In this document: positions 33,746-45,930 of the stretch, in pieces
How the letters are laid out: each line of letters opens with the position of its first letter
Position numbering within the stretch: position 1 is the stretch's first letter
Origin: Anastatus disparis
Lineage: Eukaryota > Arthropoda > Insecta > Hymenoptera > Eupelmidae
NCBI GenBank assembly: GCA_017163975.1
Contig: JAFFSR010000292.1
Span: forward strand, 69,501-133,500
Length of the DNA: 64,000 nt
Direction: 5' to 3'
The notes under the pieces: generated by a model
What the model saw: the letters and a program-made list of their open reading frames with translations, nothing else
Database searches by the model: none
What the model was told of the DNA's origin: nothing
Made by a program: the position numbers and the translations under genes

Positions 33746-34202
33746 ATTTTTCATAAAATATTTTTTTACTAAATATAGTAAATCATAAATTATATTATAC
33801 ATGCAAAAGAATATATATTTATATTTTTATAAGTTGTAAAATTCTATTTTTTTTATTTTTGAAAATATATTAATTAGGAATGTAAATAAAAAGTGAATTC
33901 ATGTTAAATACACTGAGAAAAATTTTATATGAAATATTACAAGAATCATAGTATATTTTTACGATGTAGCTTTATAAACTTTTCAATTTTGTTAAATTTA
34001 CTATGCTATATAGAAAATTTTATTCCTCTACTTAATAAATTTTATATGAAAAAAGTTTACAAATTTTTTTGGCTGGTTACAGTTTTCCATTTTATGTACA
34101 GCAATTTATTTATATCTAGATACAAATATTTTTAGAGTCGATTTTTAGATACAAGGAATTATTTCATTTTGACGTTACTACCTTCGCTATGAATTAATAT
34201 AA

Positions 34203-34204
<2 letters not shown>

Positions 34205-34266
<62 letters not shown>
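34205..34266. repeat. (TA)n microsatellite
   Basis: About 30 uninterrupted TA units. Confidence 0.95.
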
Positions 34267-34273
<7 letters not shown>

Positions 34274-34523
34274 TACTAAATACATACATAAAGTCGCAGA
34301 GGTCACTAGAAAACATACGCGCATGTTAATAACGGTCAGATGAATCGGTCTTAGGCTGTATTCACAGTAGCATGGAAGTTCGGCAATTTAAAATTCCACC
34401 TGTGATAAATTAATAAGGGTAAAATTTGCTCCAGTATGCTGAATCGTGGTTCATGTTTATTCTTGTATCAACCATACTATATAAAAAAACAATTTGATAT
34501 TTTTTCATTTGTCAAGTATTTTA

Positions 34524-35144
34524 TATATGGCTGATTCCATTTCAAATCAAACAGTCAGTATACACTCAAGTCACCAATTACTGCGCTAATGGAGTATGTT
34601 ATTCTACCCTAAAAATAAGGGTATACGTATTTTTTTATTTTGCTGAAATATCAAAATTGCATCAGATATGCACTTTTGAAAATTGCATACAAAAACTAAA
34701 TGTTAAAACTGAAAATGTTGAGAATAACTTTAGAGAGCTATCGTTTTACCAATTTCCAATGAATTTTGATAAACCTTTTTTTATTTTATTTCGTTTTGAG
34801 CCCTCTTCAACTCCGTGCAAGAAATTTAAAAAAAACTAAAAAATGACTGAGATATATGCATTTTACCAAAAAATGCACTTTTTATGCACATGCATTTTTC
34901 TCGAAAAGGCCATTTTTTTTTTTTGCTGAAATTTTTTTTGCTGATAGAGGACCAAAATACCTATCTAATAGTACTTGTTTGATTCCGGCTTTTTTGGTTT
35001 GGAGCGAGAAAAAAATTCACAAATTTTGTTGGTGAAAAATGCTTGTATATACGTTCGGAAGTCTTAAGCAGTCTGCATTCAAACACTGTCGTATGCTTGG
35101 CTCATCATTTGTTTACATTTGTATGCATGTATATAGCATCAATA

Positions 35145-35207
<63 letters not shown>

Positions 35208-36614
35208 AAATTCGTAATATAAAAATAAATATTGAAACATGAAAAAAAAAAATTCTATTCGTGTATATCTATATTATGTATGTTTCGATGTACAAACAAT
35301 AGGAGGCTAACTCGCGGACAAATACATCGCGTAACCAAAACAGCATATTAGAACTGTTATAAAGAAGCTAGTTATTTTTACGGCTGCTTTGAAAGGTGCT
35401 TCTCGGGCTTGTGAAAAATTCAACAAAATTGTGAAATAACAATGTCCGAAATTTACCTATTTCTTTTCTTAATTGACTATATGTTTCTTTTAAGCTTCGA
35501 GTAAGAAACCGTATGACTTTTTTAGTTTTTGTGTTATTAATTTTAACAGTTACGACATCAGATTTATTTGGACTTTGTCTACTACAATTAAAATCATCAT
35601 TTAAAAAATATTCCATAACGATATTTTTTGTGCTTTCATCAATAGGATGACCAGTATATAAATCTGGCTCCGAATAAACTTCTTTATTTTTCACGAGATT
35701 TCTTGATTTATTTATCATATACTCGCTTATATTCGGGAATAGTGAGCAAACTTTTATTTTGCTTAATTTTGAAGGTAGTAGAGTTAGAAGTTTTATTTTC
35801 TCCGAAATAGAAGAGCATTTTTCTAAAGCCAATTTAAAATTTTCTAAAAATTCATTCCAATAGTTTTCAGTGGAATTTTCGTCCGATTCTATTGATTCAA
35901 CTGAAATGCCATACGCATCTTTTAATTTACTTCCAACAGTAGCAGAAAAAGCTGAAATTAAGGATTTTTTCTTTTTAGATACGTAATTTCCTCTAAAATT
36001 TTCAGGTATTGCAGTTTTTCTTTTTAGGGGTGAGATGCATTAAGGTAAAACTGAATTAATACTCTCGTTTAATTCCTCTATTCGTTCGGGTGTCTTCGGA
36101 ATAAAATCATCATCTCTTCCACTAAAAAGTTCAGTGATTTCATTTTCAGATATAGACTCAAGATCACTTAAAATCATTTTTGATATGCGTTTATGGCAAT
36201 TTTTACATACATTAGTAGATGGCAATATATTTAAATCTGGATGAAACTGTGCCAAATTAATGGCTAAATCTTCCAACGGTCTAAAACGTGAATTACTGCT
36301 CATATAAACTACCTTTTTATGCATTTGAAAAAAATCGGGACATGAAATTCTTTTAGAAGAGTAAATTTCGGACATTGTTATTTCACAATTTTGTTGAATT
36401 TTTCACAAGCCCGAGAAGCACCTTTCAAAGCAGCCGTAAAAATAACTAGCTTCTTTATAACAGTTCTAATATGCTGTTTTGGTTACGCGATGTATTTGTC
36501 CGCGAGTTAGCCTCCTATTGTTTGTACATCGAAACATACATAATATAGATATACACGAATAGAATTTTTTTTTTCATGTTTCAATATTTATTTTTATATT
36601 ACGAATTTTTACAC

Positions 36615-36656
<42 letters not shown>

Positions 36657-37275
36657 TATTGATGCTATATACATGCATACAAATGTAAACAAATGATGAG
36701 CCAAGCATACGACAGTGTTTGAATGCAGACTGCTTAAGACTTCCGAACGTATATACAAGCATTTTTCACCAACAAAATTTGTGAATTTTTTTCTCGCTTC
36801 AAACCAAAAAAGCCGGAATCAAACAAGTACTATTAGATAGGTATTTTGGTCCTCTATCAGCAAAAAAAATTTCAGCAAAAAAAAATGGCCTTTTCGAGAA
36901 AAATGCATGTGCATAAAAAGTGCATTTTTTGGTAAAATGCATATATCTCAGTCATTTTTTAGTTTTTTTTCAAATTTCTTGCACGGAGTTGAAGAGGGCT
37001 CAAAACGAAATAAAATAAAAAAAGGTTTATCAAAATTCATTGGAAATCGGTAAAACGATAGCTCTCTAAAGTTATTCTCAACATTTTCAGTTTTAACATT
37101 TAGTTTTTGTATGCAATTTTCAAAAGTGCATATCTGATGCAATTTTGATATTTCAGCAAAATAAAAAAATACGTATACCCTTATTTTTAGGGTAGAATAA
37201 CATACTCCATTAGCGCAGTAATTGGTGACTTGAGTGTATACTGACTGTTCGATTTGAAATGGAATCAGCCATATA
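34524..37275. mobile_element. 2.75-kb fold-back DNA transposon with ~930-bp arms
   Basis: Outer words TATATGGCTGATTCCATTTC and its complement delimit arms at 34524-35455 and 36365-37275 that match closely, each with its own (TA)n run. The unpaired centre (35456-36364) holds most of a minus-strand protein remnant. Each arm also carries a short frame with CTFENC and ELSFYxFP that resembles the start of a THAP zinc finger, a domain of several DNA-transposon proteins. Confidence 0.88.
35368..36375 (-). pseudogene. Transposon-encoded protein of the 2.75-kb fold-back, truncated
   Basis: The ATG at 36373-36375 lies just inside the right arm. The frame runs about 335 codons with a single in-frame TAA at 36040-36042. 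It then enters the left arm, where the sequence is just the inverted copy of the gene's own start region, and stops. The N-terminal part has a CKNCHKRI zinc-ribbon-like pair. The later part (KIKLLTLLPSKLSKIKV onward) resembles an uncharacterised protein family that is common in arthropod and cnidarian transposons and has an HTH-like middle. The catalytic half appears to be missing, replaced by the inverted arm. Confidence 0.6.
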
Positions 37276-37589
37276 ATCGAAGTAAATTCGTATAACAAGC
37301 CATATAGACATACTGAGTAAACTGTTCATTATTGCACGGTAGCTTTTTTTGTGACTGTTTCATTAATTATAAAAATACTTAATATTAACCGAAGATCGTT
37401 AAATACTATAGCAAATGCAATATGCATACAAAAAGAGCTTGCATAAATTATTCACGCTTGTGAAAAATCCAGTGGTTTCAAATCCTATTACTACAACAAA
37501 GCGTTTAAAAGATGTATCTGCAATATACTCATATTTCATACAAGTTCTCAGAAATAGCGCTAGCGTCAATCGCATTAGACGTGCATGTA
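37276..37589. other. Spacer before satellite block
   Basis: An open frame at 37415-37717 runs into the satellite and has no recognisable domain, so I do not call a gene. Confidence 0.4.
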
Positions 37590-38015
37590 TGATACGATAT
37601 AACCTATCTATTTACACGTGTCTTCTTGACTCGGTATACGATTATATGCATAGTATGATACGACATAATCAAGCTATTTACACGTGCATTCATGATTCGG
37701 TATACGATTATATATAACCTGGTATACGCATATCAATAGCTAGGTATAAGCTTGTAGTAGTATCCTCGGTATGCATATATGAATAAATAACCGAGCTATT
37801 AACACGCGCACACACACCTTGGCATAGTAATCTTAGTACGCATACACGCATAAATAACCAAGCTATTTACATGCGCATACTCACCGCGGTATAAACAGCT
37901 CGGTATACTAGCATATCAACCACGCTAAATATACACCGCGGTTTAAACTGCTCGATATACTAGCATATCAACTACGCTAAATATACACCGCGGTTTGAAC
38001 AGCCCGGTATACTAA
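37590..38015 (+). repeat. CTCGGTATAC satellite block, left part
   Basis: Degenerate tandem units built on CTCGGTATACTAGCATATCA and CACGCTAAATATACACCGCG. The block is cut by the hAT transposon at 38016 and resumes at 56717. Confidence 0.8.
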
Positions 38016-38264
38016 CAGCAGCGGATCCATAGTCCACATTTGGGGGAGGGGGAAGGGGGCAATATCAGGAAAATATGCTGATTTCTAAAAAAAAAGGTTG
38101 TTTGATACTTGACTAAAATAGTCTACTACTAAAAGTCTACGACTAAAATTGTCTAATAATATTTTTTATTTTTTAATAAATGAATGAATGAATTAAAATA
38201 ATAAATCATAAAAATTTATTACTAAAAAAATTTACAAAGTAGAATCTAATCTACGGTTACGAGT

Positions 38265-40238
38265 TGTAATGATGGAATTTGTTCCCTATCCCACAATTAC
38301 TATTATTTTTAACTCTACAGTATCACCTCTGAATAAATACTAATTTAGTTCTTATTTTTTTTCTTAAATTTTACTCTGAATATATTAGCAATCAACTCTC
38401 TCGGGTGGATTCTGATCGGGTCTTCGTAGGGAACAACGACGAAACCACCGATGTAAACCAGCAACAAATTATTTATATATATTTTATAACAAAACAATGT
38501 TAATAAACACTTAAATAACACCGTTAAGTAAAATACAAAAGAAGTAATTTTCACTCTATATTTATTAAAGTAAATTTAACATACTTTTACCCGACAATTA
38601 CTCGAGAATTGTGTAAGTGTAAAGAAAAAGTTGTGTGATTGAACTCTGGCTCGAGTTAATAAATTCTCAAATTAATTATAATTAACTAAAATCCAATTAA
38701 ACCCGTGAAATTAATTTAAGTGTAATAATGGCGGCTAAAATCGACGTTAATTACGACGAGCAAAACGGCGACGCGCACTGACTCTAAATTGTTTAATGAT
38801 TTAATATTTAAGATGGAGGACTCACCTTAATGTACAAAGCGTTACTCTCCAAGAAAAAAAACAAAACTCCAATGATTTAACTCCAATTCCAAAATCTCCT
38901 TTCCTCGTGTTAAATAAACTCCTCAGCTCTCTCGAAAATATCCAAATTGACAAAAATAGCGAGGCAGCAAAATGGCAGCGTAAAAAACTCTATTGAATAT
39001 ATCCTAATAAAATGGAGTCAAGACTCAAGAAAATGGCTCAACGAGCAGCAACAGAAAACCCAACAAGTGCAACCAACAAGATCCAATAGAGAAGTGTGTC
39101 GATGGCGCGTCTTCTCTCGAGCTCCTTCCTCTTCATCCTTTCTTTTATCAATTACGTCATACATAGGATAATGGTTGATTGGTTATTAATCCTTTCCGTA
39201 ATTGTTATTTGTTAATTACAAAGGATGTTAACTTTTAACCAATCAACACCTTTCCTTTTGGCGGCTTCTTTTATGTTAGCGCCCTCTATTTCTTGCGCGC
39301 TCCATTTGAATTTTTATTTGGAAGACTCCATATACTTAGTTTTAATAATTATACCTATAATTGTAACGCTATCTCTCTCCAACGCTCGATTTCTTTATCT
39401 TCTATCACTCTCGCTCTCGACCTCACGTATCTTCATATAACATACTGACATAGATTAATATTTTTACAATTGCCCATGTATATACTCCCTCTACTACCAT
39501 TTCTACCTTTACTCATGTATATACGAGCCTGCTGCTGTTATTTGTACAATTACTCATGTATATACGAGCCTGCTATACAAGCTATAGCTGGCTCCCCTTT
39601 TTCGCTGATCCTTTACTTTTCATGCACATGACTCGATTTCTGCCACGAGTCGGTCATTTACCGACACTTCTCCTTTACTCTCGAGCACGTGTTACAAATG
39701 TTCCGCGTCGTTTCCCGGTTTTGCTCGTCATCGCGTACCGCGAGTGTATCGTGCGCATGTACCTATACACCGGGTGTGTGTGTGTGTGTGTGTCAGTGTA
39801 CAGGTGACAGTGCTGCGGCGTGCACGTCGTCATCGAGAACATAAAATGGCGACGCACAAGAACACTGTCACAGGTTATTTTCTTTTCTAAACATGTGTTC
39901 TTTTCGTTGATCTGTTATGTGCACTAGTGTTAAGATGTTACAGCCATCACCGTAACTTCAACTCCTAGTGCACTACAAGAAAACTGATGGTGACTGTGGT
40001 TTTATTTCCTTAACCACGTGTTCGGATGTGAGGTTAGGTTCCTCTTTCTCTCTTTCTCTCTCTAGCGGTAAGTCGTCTGCTCATTGCTATGCTTCTTGTT
40101 TACCTCGAAACAAACAAAAATACACAGATTAATTTCTTTTATTAAGTTAATTAACAATCAATTTAATGAATGCATTTCGGCTCCTACTTCTCTTTATTCT
40201 TAATAAATATTTTATTGTGATGCAATAAATGCATCACA
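38265..40238 (-). repeat. 3' LTR of the Gypsy element
   Basis: In element orientation it starts TGTGATGCATTTATTGCATC, a short palindrome containing an AATAAA-rich segment, and ends CATTACA. It contains a (GT)n run longer than in the other LTR and lacks a ~10-bp duplication present there near 50585. Confidence 0.93.
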
Positions 40239-40252
40239 AATTCCCCCCTCCA
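40239..40252 (-). promoter_or_regulatory. Polypurine tract
   Basis: GGAGGGGGGAATT directly abuts the TG start of the 3' LTR on the element strand, the expected plus-strand primer. Confidence 0.8.
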
Positions 40253-40717
40253 TGACCGGAACACTTTACAAGTGGGTCGTCCATCTTATTAAAACACGAA
40301 AATAATTTAAGACTCTACTCTATCAACTTAGGCTATTTGCCCTTTTTCTAATAAAAAAAACTCAAAAAGAAAGAAAAATCACGTTGCCGAATTGTACTCA
40401 CATAAACCATTAATATCTCTTATATTCTATTTATAATACACCTTACCTCAATAACGACTACTACTCTTTATTATCTCATTCTTATCTCGCTCTACTCATT
40501 CTCTCATACACACACAGTTAAATGTTTAAATGGGTAATAAATAAGGATTTAAGGAATACAAACAAAACAAAAATAGAAATTAAAAGAAAATTTTAAGCAA
40601 CTCACTAGATATCTATGAAATCTCTTGACTCGATGTATAGTCTCTCGATGCTACTCTCCTCTCGAACTTTCTCTCTCCTCTCAAACTTCCTCTTCTCTCG
40701 ATTATTTAACGACCCAT

Positions 40718-42119
40718 TTAATGGCGTCGCTCTGGGGAGCGCTCCTGCGACGAACTAGGGTTGGCTATTCGCAGTAGGACTTGCTGAAGGCCTCGGGGAA
40801 GGGTTTGAATCCTTTCCGCCAACCTAACAACCTCACTCAGCCGATTCATTTCTCGGTCATCGTCACGAGAAGCAGATCGACGGACTCGTTCTTGACGATC
40901 AGGACTTGGCTGGCGAGTGTGGGGTGGAGTGCGGGGTCGACGACTCGAACTCCTTGGTCTTCCATTTCTATCTCTTTCTCTTTCTTTTTGAGGTATCGTA
41001 GTAGGGTTTTCCCTTCGTGGTGGTCGGGAATTCCCTCGCAGCCTTGACGGTGATCTTCTTCCACGATTCCTGCTTCGCATATATTCCGCATGCGCTTCAC
41101 TACAACGTGGACAGCTGGTCAGATCCTCGTACCTTCTACCACAGTTGTAGCAGAAGGCATCCACAAAAGCACGAGGACAATCAAACCTAGAATGTCCCAG
41201 CTGCCAGCAGTTGTAGCAAGCATACGGTGGCGGGTCCAGATGAGGCTCAGTAGGGATTGGCTTCAAATCCCCAAAGAGAGCTCCCCTTGTTTTCACCGGA
41301 AGCGGTGGTCGACTCCAACTTTGGCTCCTGGCTCGATTCTCTCTCTCTCTCTCGATGGTAGACTGGTTCTGGTGGAGGTGAAGGTGACGCTCTTCTAGGT
41401 GATGGGCTTTGAGCGGAGTAATAATCGTCCAGTTGGAGTTGACGTCGAGAGTTGTTACTCCGCTCTCGGCTGCGTCGAGGTGGACTGACGCGCGTTCCTA
41501 ACGGAGAAAAAGTGATCATCTCTTCAGGCTCGGGTTCATACTCATCTTCGCCTCTATCCCAGGCCAGGGAATCTACAACACCAGCACTCTCCACTGGAAG
41601 ATAACGAGGATCCTGCTGGAGTAGTATATCCTCCAATTCCTTCTCCGCTTCTCTACTTTCTCTCTCTTCAAGGCTCTCTATGATGGCTGAGACCGTGTCC
41701 AAAGCCACTATTTCGGCCTCCTCCTTCCTTTTCTTCTTCTCTTCTTCCCTTCACCCCTCTTAAGCTCTTCCAACGTGGCTTGGCCCGTTTTAAGAAGCCA
41801 CTGATCTGCTGCTTCCCTCATCTCCTTTTCTTTTTCTTCTTTCTCTTGTTCTCGAAATCTTTCAAATCTCACTCTCTCTCTCTCTTCTTCTTCAGCAGCA
41901 TGCCAACTCGTACTCGAGCTGGTCTGCCCAACTATTAGGGTTAATTGCAGGGGAAGGAGATTGGTCTCGCCTTCGGGTCCTCTCTTCCAATTCAACCTCA
42001 TCAGCCCACGTGCGTACACGATGAGCCGATGGATGGAATTCCGGCTCAGCCCGATGGCCTGGGCTAGGTGCACCACGTGATCCCATGGATGGCGACTTCC
42101 TACCTGCACGTCTTGACAT
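40718..42119 (-). pseudogene. Third ORF: coiled-coil, Arg/Ser-rich protein with zinc knuckles, frameshifted
   Basis: It begins MSRRAGRKSPSMG at 42119 and continues through three frame changes (near 41900, 41755 and 41300, the last in a GA dinucleotide run). The successive parts are a charged start, a Glu/Arg-rich coiled-coil (ERERVRFERFREQEKEEKEK), an acidic and Pro/Ser-rich middle, and a basic C-terminus. That C-terminus has CYNCWQLGHSRFDC followed by FCYNCGRRYEDL and CPRCSEAH, then RS/SR-rich tails. The position after pol is where env would lie, but there is no signal peptide or membrane segment. The knuckle order mirrors the element's own Gag. Confidence 0.75.
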
Positions 42120-42307
42120 CTGTTAACATAAGTAAAATAAAAGGAAAATTTTACTAAGGAACTCTGTCTCGACATGCTTTACTACTGACTGAACAACACT
42201 TACCATATGGTTATCTCGAGGCACGAACCAACACCAAGACAACACAGCTCTCGAATTACACTTAAAATAACATGCTCTCGAAAAAGAAATTTATAAAATA
42301 AGGGTTT

Positions 42308-45300
42308 TTACTGATCTCGATTTGTTCGCGGGGGTAAAAATCGTTTTAACTCGGATACGTGTACCTTCGCATTTCTACGACTACCTTCCATCTCTAAAAC
42401 ATATACTAAAGGTGATTTTACCTCAATAATACGAAATGGACCTTCATATTTTGGAGCTAACTTCGCAGAGAAACCTTGTGCTGCTTTTGATAACACCTGC
42501 GTTTTTCTCAACACTTGATCTCCTACATTGAACCTTACATCTTTTTTATTCTGGTCATATCTCTTAGCTTGTTTATTTTGTGCTTCATCTATATGTTTAG
42601 CTACCAAGTCTCTCAAAGCATCTAATCTTTTTAATCCATCCTTCCAGACTTCTGGATCTAATTTAAGCTTAGGTCCTCTGGTCTCGATTTCTCTTCGTAA
42701 ACTCTTCACTGGTGCAGGATTACGACCATAATTTAAGAATGCTGGTGATACTTTTGTTGAAGCTTGGGTAGCTGTATTAACAGCATGTCTGAACTCATGT
42801 AGATGTTTGTCCCAGTCTCGATGGTCTGACCCAACAAAAATAGAAATCATAGTTTTCAACGTTCTATATGTTCTCTCGACTGGGTTGGCCTGGGGGTGAT
42901 ATGGTGGAGTAGTTACATGTTTTACACCATATTCATCTAACGTACTCTTTAACCACTTATTGTCAAACTCTTTACCATTATCAGTAAGTAAATAATCAGG
43001 AGCTTCCCATCTGAATAATATCAGCTCTTCAAATGCTCTCGAGACTCCTTTACCATCTGCAGTTCTCAATGGTTTTAGCTCTATCCAGCGAGTGAACAAA
43101 TCTTGGAACACTAGTACATATTTATACTGGTTCTTGCTCTTAGGAAACTCCATGCGATCAGCTGCTACTACAGCCCATGGTCTCTCGACAATTCTCTTTC
43201 CCATTAAACCTTGAGCACCTGTTTGCATCACTTTATATCTCTGACACTCTGAACACTGCTGGATATATGAATTTATGTCATACCACGCTCCTGGCCAATA
43301 ATATTCTCTAATCACCCGATCATAAGTTTTCTCTATACCAAAATGTCCTGATGAGGCTTCTCTATGGGCATCACTTATTACTCTCTTTCGATACTCTGTT
43401 GGTACTACTAATCTCCAGCCTTCTTCTCGAAAAGTCACTGGATCTAACAACCTATCTCTTTTAAAGTAATACAATAACTCATCTTCCAATTTCCAATTTG
43501 GAAACTTTCTAGGAAAATGTTTCACTTCCTCTACTCTCGATAGATACCATGGATCTTCAATAGTGGTAAAACCAGCCACTTCTTCATTTTCTAACTCGAA
43601 ACCTCTCGATAAAGCATCTGGGACATGATTAAGAGCACCTTTTCTGTGTATAATCTCGAAATCCCATTGCTGTAACTCTAAAACCCAACGAGCAAGCCGA
43701 CCAGTTGGATCTTTAAGATTTCTGAGCCATTTGAGAGCGCTATGGTCTGTGTATACTGTGAAGTGATATCCATCTAGATAAGGTCTCAGCTTCTTTATTG
43801 CCCATAATAATGCAAGACCTTCTTTCTCAGTTACCGTATAATTTTTCTCTGCTTTATTTAAGACTCGACTAATATACACTATAGGGTGATCCTCATCTTC
43901 ACTTTCTTGTGTTAGCACAGCTCCTATGGCATAATCGCTAGCATCGCAATGTACCGAAAATGGCTTACTGAAATCTGGTCTGGCTAACACTGGTGCTTGA
44001 GTAAGTGCTCTTTTTAGGTTCTCGAAAGCTTGCGCTTGATCCTCGCCCCAGGTCCAGGTTTGACCTTTATGAAGTAGTTTCACCAACGAAATCTTTATCT
44101 CTGACTCGTTCTCTATGAATCTCGAATACCAACCCACCATACCCAAGAAACGTCTTAATTGTTTAATAGTTTTAGGAGTAGGATAATTCAGCACTGGTGA
44201 AATTCTCTCTGAATCTGGTTTTAACCCATCTCTATCTAGTTTGTATCCCAGGTAAGTTACACTCGAACAACAAAATTCACATTTTTCATGGTTCACAACT
44301 AGACCTGCACTCACTAATCTCTTTAACACAATTTCGACCCACTTTATATGTTCTTCGAACATTTCTGTTACGATAATGATATCATCTAGATATCCAAAGA
44401 CATGTGGCTCGAATTCTGGACCAAATAAAGCGTCAACAAGCCTTTGGAAGGTCATTGGTGCGTTAGTTAGGCCAAATAGGAGACGTTTAAATTTGAATAA
44501 TCCCAATCCAGACACTGCAAATGCTGTGTATTTACGACTCTCATGGCTCAACATTACCTGGAAATACGCCTGTTCGAGATCTATTTTAGTAATATATCTT
44601 GCTTTTCTCAATTTGTCTAAAATAGAATCCATACTCTGCATTGGATAAGCATCAGGTTTAGTGACTTTATTTACATCTCGAAAATCCACACAAAACCTAT
44701 ACTTTCCATTAGGTTTCCTGACAATTACCGGCTCACTACTCCATTCACTCGCTGATTTCTCGATAATATTCTGCTCTAGCAGTCTCTTGACCTCTTCTTC
44801 TGCCACTTGAAGTTTGTATGGTGACATACGTCTTGGGCATTGTTTAATCGGCCTAACTCCAGGCTCGATCTCTATATGATGTTCTATTAAGGTAGTGATT
44901 CCTGGTACTTTTGATGGTGGTGGTAAAATTCTCTTAGCCAAATCTTTTACTGTTTTCTCTTGATCTTCTGTGATCTCAACTATCCCAGCGCATTCTCCAA
45001 AAATAACTGCTTTACTCTCAGAACGATGATTTGAAAATTTTCTCCACTCTCCATCTGGAACTCTCCATAAATCTTGACCTAGTTTTACCTCTAAGTCCAA
45101 TTTTCTATGAAAATCCATACCAAGAACCATATCGTGTTCCAATTGTCTTGCAACCTTGAGCTCCATGGGTTGTACAACTCCATCAACGTCTAATACGACC
45201 TCTAGTACACCCAACAGTTTTGAAATGGCTCCAGTTACTGTCTTAATTGATAAATTGCTAGGTTTTAATCTATCTCGAAATTTCTCTCCAATCTTTGGCC

Positions 45301-45928
45301 CAACTCGGGTAATCATCGCACCTGGGTCAAATAAAGCTAGGTATTTCTCTCCTCCTAACTCGATTTGCAAGAAATTTCTATTCTCTGACGTCGATCCTGC
45401 AACTTTTCTATGTATATTCTCAAAATTTCTCTTCTCTGTCGTATTTGATACGACTTTTCCCCCCTCCTGGACTGTTGAAGGTGAAATATCGTCTTCAGCA
45501 GACCGATCAGGAACCACCACAGGAACTGGAACACTGTTGTCAACTGGGTTCGAGAAATTTAATTGCTGCACTAATTCTCTTACAGCTTCCCTTATATGCT
45601 CTTCAGATGGATTTTCTTCAGCATTCTGAGATATCTCACGATCCTGATTTATACTCTGAACAGGATCTTTAGCAGGTTGTCTCTCAGTTACTATTTCTAG
45701 TATTGTTTCTCTTTTATCACTCAATTCTGTCTCTGTTTCTTTTTGCTCTAAATTGGTATTCTCTTTATTAATATTCTCAATATCTCGATTTTCCATATTA
45801 ATACTCTCTGCATCTCGATTCTCTATATTAATATTCTCTGTATCTTGACTCTGAATGTTCTCATTGATTTCTCTCTCTTGTGTTTTCTCTTTTATATTGT
45901 TCGCCCTTTCTCGATCATTTAGGAGCAT
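42308..45928 (-). CDS. pol: Pol polyprotein: protease, RT, RNase H, integrase
   Basis: An intact 1,206-codon frame. In order: an acidic N-terminal linker; aspartic protease with LFDPGAMITRVG (near residue 205; D-P-G instead of the usual D-S/T-G); RT with RFCVDFRDVNKVT, LEQAYFQVML and the catalytic YLDDIIIV; RNase H with HCDASDYAIGAVLTQ and VYTDHSALKWL; integrase with an H-H-C-C finger (AHREASSGHFG, CSECQRYK) and a core with ADRMEF, LTDNGKEFD and NPVERTYRTLK. It ends with a GDQVLRK strand and no chromodomain. Translation probably needs the -1 shift from gag. Length and motifs suggest enzymatic capacity. Confidence 0.95.
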   Translation of the reverse strand: MLLNDRERANNIKEKTQEREINENIQSQDTENINIENRDAESINMENRDIENINKENTNLEQKETETELSDKRETILEIVTERQPAKDPVQSINQDREISQNAEENPSEEHIREAVRELVQQLNFSNPVDNSVPVPVVVPDRSAEDDISPSTVQEGGKVVSNTTEKRNFENIHRKVAGSTSENRNFLQIELGGEKYLALFDPGAMITRVGPKIGEKFRDRLKPSNLSIKTVTGAISKLLGVLEVVLDVDGVVQPMELKVARQLEHDMVLGMDFHRKLDLEVKLGQDLWRVPDGEWRKFSNHRSESKAVIFGECAGIVEITEDQEKTVKDLAKRILPPPSKVPGITTLIEHHIEIEPGVRPIKQCPRRMSPYKLQVAEEEVKRLLEQNIIEKSASEWSSEPVIVRKPNGKYRFCVDFRDVNKVTKPDAYPMQSMDSILDKLRKARYITKIDLEQAYFQVMLSHESRKYTAFAVSGLGLFKFKRLLFGLTNAPMTFQRLVDALFGPEFEPHVFGYLDDIIIVTEMFEEHIKWVEIVLKRLVSAGLVVNHEKCEFCCSSVTYLGYKLDRDGLKPDSERISPVLNYPTPKTIKQLRRFLGMVGWYSRFIENESEIKISLVKLLHKGQTWTWGEDQAQAFENLKRALTQAPVLARPDFSKPFSVHCDASDYAIGAVLTQESEDEDHPIVYISRVLNKAEKNYTVTEKEGLALLWAIKKLRPYLDGYHFTVYTDHSALKWLRNLKDPTGRLARWVLELQQWDFEIIHRKGALNHVPDALSRGFELENEEVAGFTTIEDPWYLSRVEEVKHFPRKFPNWKLEDELLYYFKRDRLLDPVTFREEGWRLVVPTEYRKRVISDAHREASSGHFGIEKTYDRVIREYYWPGAWYDINSYIQQCSECQRYKVMQTGAQGLMGKRIVERPWAVVAADRMEFPKSKNQYKYVLVFQDLFTRWIELKPLRTADGKGVSRAFEELILFRWEAPDYLLTDNGKEFDNKWLKSTLDEYGVKHVTTPPYHPQANPVERTYRTLKTMISIFVGSDHRDWDKHLHEFRHAVNTATQASTKVSPAFLNYGRNPAPVKSLRREIETRGPKLKLDPEVWKDGLKRLDALRDLVAKHIDEAQNKQAKRYDQNKKDVRFNVGDQVLRKTQVLSKAAQGFSAKLAPKYEGPFRIIEVKSPLVYVLEMEGSRRNAKVHVSELKRFLPPRTNRDQ

Positions 45929-45930
45929 AG

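Noticed and set aside
33519..33802. Overlapping plus and minus open frames (ADKQADKR-type)
   Set aside because: Translation of the 12-bp minisatellite; no domain, no splice signals.
37415..37717. 100-codon plus frame
   Set aside because: Runs into the CTCGGTATAC satellite; its second half (YTCLLDSVYDYM / YTCIHDSVYDYI) is a repeat translation.
38345..38554. 69-codon minus frame repeated at 49954-50178
   Set aside because: Lies in both LTRs; its conservation reflects LTR identity, not coding.
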